Below, piece by piece: positions 62,009 to 64,000 of a stretch of DNA of 64,000 bases; position 1 is the stretch's first letter; every line of letters begins with the position of its first letter. Below the pieces are notes generated by a model. That model did no database searches, was not told the DNA's origin, and saw only the letters and a list, made by a program, of their open reading frames with translations. Position numbers and translations under genes: made by a program. This stretch comes from Microvelia longipes (Eukaryota > Arthropoda > Insecta > Hemiptera > Veliidae): the NCBI GenBank assembly GCA_018340805.1, contig JACMZG010001911.1, forward strand, positions 50,223,713-50,287,712, read 5' to 3'.

Positions 62009-62210
62009 ATATATAAATATATATATAATGTATGTATGTGTGTGTGTGTGTGTGCATAAAACACCACCTCCCCCTCCATAACTCCATCCTCATAAGCTCA
62101 TATTTTGGGAATTTGCTTAATTTTCTTAAACACTTAATGAGTTTCTATAAATTTTGATTTTTATGTTACAGGGCTCTGTTCACAATGCTGATATTAAAGA
62201 GGAGCTGTAG
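57248..62210 (+). CDS. MESD: LRP/LDL-receptor chaperone MESD (boca), five exons
   Basis: Exons 57248-57394, 58995-59069, 60167-60324, 60989-61130 and 62172-62210 join in phase with GT..AG introns to encode 186 residues. MESD (boca in flies) is an ER chaperone that helps beta-propeller/EGF modules of LDL-receptor-family proteins fold, and is needed for Wnt co-receptor and yolk-receptor export. A signal peptide is seen (MHVYQVAILLIICFLGISG). Conserved blocks follow: KKDIRDFSDVDMERLLDQWE, LPEHLRPQPQIDFSK, KLSKKGRTLMSFVVVSG, EITKLW-like EAITKLWQTSLWN, and DNRAIFMYKDGSQAWDAKNY..QDRC..VIIESKSYPGKNFQ. The end, KEEL, is a KDEL-like ER retention signal. The lysine-rich tail of vertebrate MESD is absent. 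The start at 57248 gives the signal peptide directly. Introns hold a tRNA-derived SINE and repeat D. Confidence 0.95.
57395..58994 (+). other. MESD intron 1
   Basis: No further exon. GTGATGTAAAAATAA occurs twice (about 57447 and 57499) and once inverted near 57870. Confidence 0.5.
59580..59806 (-). mobile_element. tRNA-derived SINE in MESD intron 2
   Basis: Minus strand: after a G run, TCCAGGTAGTATAATGGTTA gives a good A box (59797-59784), then AATTTGTGTGCTTACTACCC and CAGGTTC (about 59754), a B-box position 43 bases downstream but with a damaged second half. An unrelated body follows and the element ends in ATATATA/(TG)n. A-box wording resembles Asp/Gly/Glu tRNAs. Confidence 0.6.
61455..61775. 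repeat. Interspersed repeat D, copy 2
   Basis: Ordered similarity to 25327-25680 over about 320 bases, in MESD intron 4. An (AT)n/(GT)n tract follows at 61895-62054. Confidence 0.75.
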
Positions 62211-62808
62211 TAAAGTCAAGGAATCTGCCAAACAAACTTTCATTTTGAACTTGATTGCTAAAATATGATTTTAACTTAATATTTGAAAAGTTAGTGATAT
62301 TAATGTTTAAATGTCTCATATTTATCTAATTTATTTGTATGTTTAGTGAGTGCCAAATTGATTGAATATAAGTTATGACCTCTATGACGGTCTACATTTT
62401 AAATGTATTTTAATTTTATAGTCATATTTTGTACTGGTAAAGTTTATTTTTTATTTGTAATTGAATTATGAAAATATACTTTTGTTTGATTTTTATATTA
62501 TTTAAGTTAGTCCAAAAATTAATTTTGGGCAATTTCCTAAACTTTTGGAAGTTGTGTTATTATATAAATAAACATTGAACATTCCAATAATTTAAATAGA
62601 GAAACTTGCTCTTGATCCCTATTTAATTATTTATAATAGTATCACAGTACTTGTAAAACAAAAGATTGTTCATATTGTTCCATTGGTATGCTTTGAAGAA
62701 GTAGTTAGTAAAGTGTAATAACTTGATGGAATAAAGAATTATTATTCTTTTGGCAGTATTTAAAGACGTTACTTGATAAGACACACACCACACACGCTTT
62801 TATGTAAA

Positions 62809-62856
<48 letters not shown>

Positions 62857-64000
62857 TATATATATATATATATATATGACATTAAGTAAAACTTATTGCT
62901 ATGTTAATAAATGAATAAGTGCTAAAGAAACTTGAGTAATGTTCTTTAATACTACCCTTAAATCAAATTGCATTTCATTGAATATAGATTTTTATTTTTA
63001 TAATAATAATAATAAATACTTTTTACTTATTTATTATAATTTTATACTTTGTAATTTACTATTGTAAAATAAGACTAAAGTAAGACATGATTTTGATATT
63101 TTGTAAAATTGAGTGTATTATTTCCAAATAAATCTATTATTTTCTTAAGTCATTGTTTTTTCTTATGTCCTTAAAACCTCTCGTATTGTTCAATATTTTA
63201 CCACGCTTAAAAATGTTTTTTATGAAAGAACTGGCGTCAATGCTGGAGAGATGTCAAGCCGTCAGCTGTCCAGGACCTCTGTTAAGAGTTTTTAGACAAT
63301 AGTGTTCTCTTATTGTGTCTTATAGTTTGGCTTTTTGGAGTGAAATAAGCTTCAATAATTTAATCATTGTATTATTATATGATTGTCTTTTAAATTATTA
63401 GCCAAAATTTACCACATTAACAAATTAAACTATTATTTTTGTTGATAATTTATGTCTATAATACTGTATTATTGTAAACTTTATAAATTTATTAAATTTC
63501 ATAATATAAATAAATAAATAAGCTTTGTTTACGAATAACATCGTCTTTCAATAATGAGACATGCATAAACCTATCAAGGTACCATCCACCCTCTCACTCA
63601 CTAGTGTGTCCAGTGTCCATTATATTTTTATAATGGTCTCAATCCACCCATTTTATATTTTTTTATAATTTCAAACCATTATATCTTAAATATAAAGCTA
63701 CATAGGTAAAAAATGGACTAAAAATTTGTTTTCTTGAGTACTACAACTTTTATTTGAAACTATATGTTATAATAAAACTTTTGAAATGATACATAGAGTA
63801 AAACACCAGACCAGTGGTTTCCGCGCGACCCTAATCTGCAGAATAAGGTTTTCTGCAAAATATTTTGCAGAACAGGTACTTCCAAGGAAGCTAAAGCGTT
63901 AAAACTTTTTATGATTGATACAATAGGCATAACAACACACCCCTATAAAATTCCAACTCATTCGTATACCATCTGCTGCCCCCAGAGTAGATTTGCTCAT
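62211..64000. other. MESD 3' region and window end, no further gene
   Basis: AT-rich. AATAAA at 62567-62572 is a candidate polyadenylation signal. (AT)n at 62816-62876. A perfect 22-base palindrome at 63851-63872 (TTCTGCAAAAT plus its complement). Confidence 0.5.

Overview
The window reads as AT-rich nuclear DNA from an arthropod, most likely an insect. The evidence is spliced protein-coding genes with consensus GT..AG introns, exons resembling the insect gustatory-receptor family, LINE and Penelope-like retroelements, and many (AT)n microsatellites. No bacterial or organellar features were seen. Host coding sequence is only a few percent of the 64 kb; most of the rest is introns and layered transposable elements.

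Layout. 1.1-1.9 kb: intronless exosome subunit RRP41/EXOSC4 (+). 4.7-11.3 kb: five-exon 3-hydroxyacyl-CoA dehydratase of the HACD/PHS1 family (+), with a Penelope-like fragment in intron 4. 11.3-20.8 kb: no gene, several TIR and Penelope-type relics. 20.9-25.1 kb: partial gustatory-receptor-like gene (-), its introns filled by repeats including a canonical-looking hammerhead ribozyme core. 28.3-34.9 kb: complete six-exon tetraspanin (-). 35.3-39.7 kb: 5'-truncated CR1/L2-type LINE. 41.6-46.7 kb: a second, divergently oriented tetraspanin (+) with an apparent one-base phase break in exon 2. 48.8-54.6 kb: decayed, apparently full-length LINE of the RNase-H-bearing (I-like) group, inserted with a 12-bp target duplication into an older repeat. 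57.2-62.2 kb: five-exon MESD/boca ER chaperone (+).

The host genes do not form one pathway: RNA decay, very-long-chain fatty acid synthesis in the ER, LDL-receptor folding in the ER, chemosensation, and membrane scaffolding. The two head-to-head tetraspanins are the only clear paralogue pair.

The repeats are the most unusual part. They include (1) hammerhead-ribozyme-bearing Penelope-type ends, often in inverted pairs; (2) a family of GC-rich units built on the mini-hairpin GCGAAGC; (3) a 1.2-kb repeat with a long internal palindrome and tandem tRNA-like promoter units, present as an inverted pair about 8 kb apart; (4) 280-310-bp hAT-like MITEs with 8-bp target duplications, one carrying a nested MITE; and (5) at least thirteen short, nearly perfect hairpins. 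All calls were made by eye; no database search or alignment program was run.
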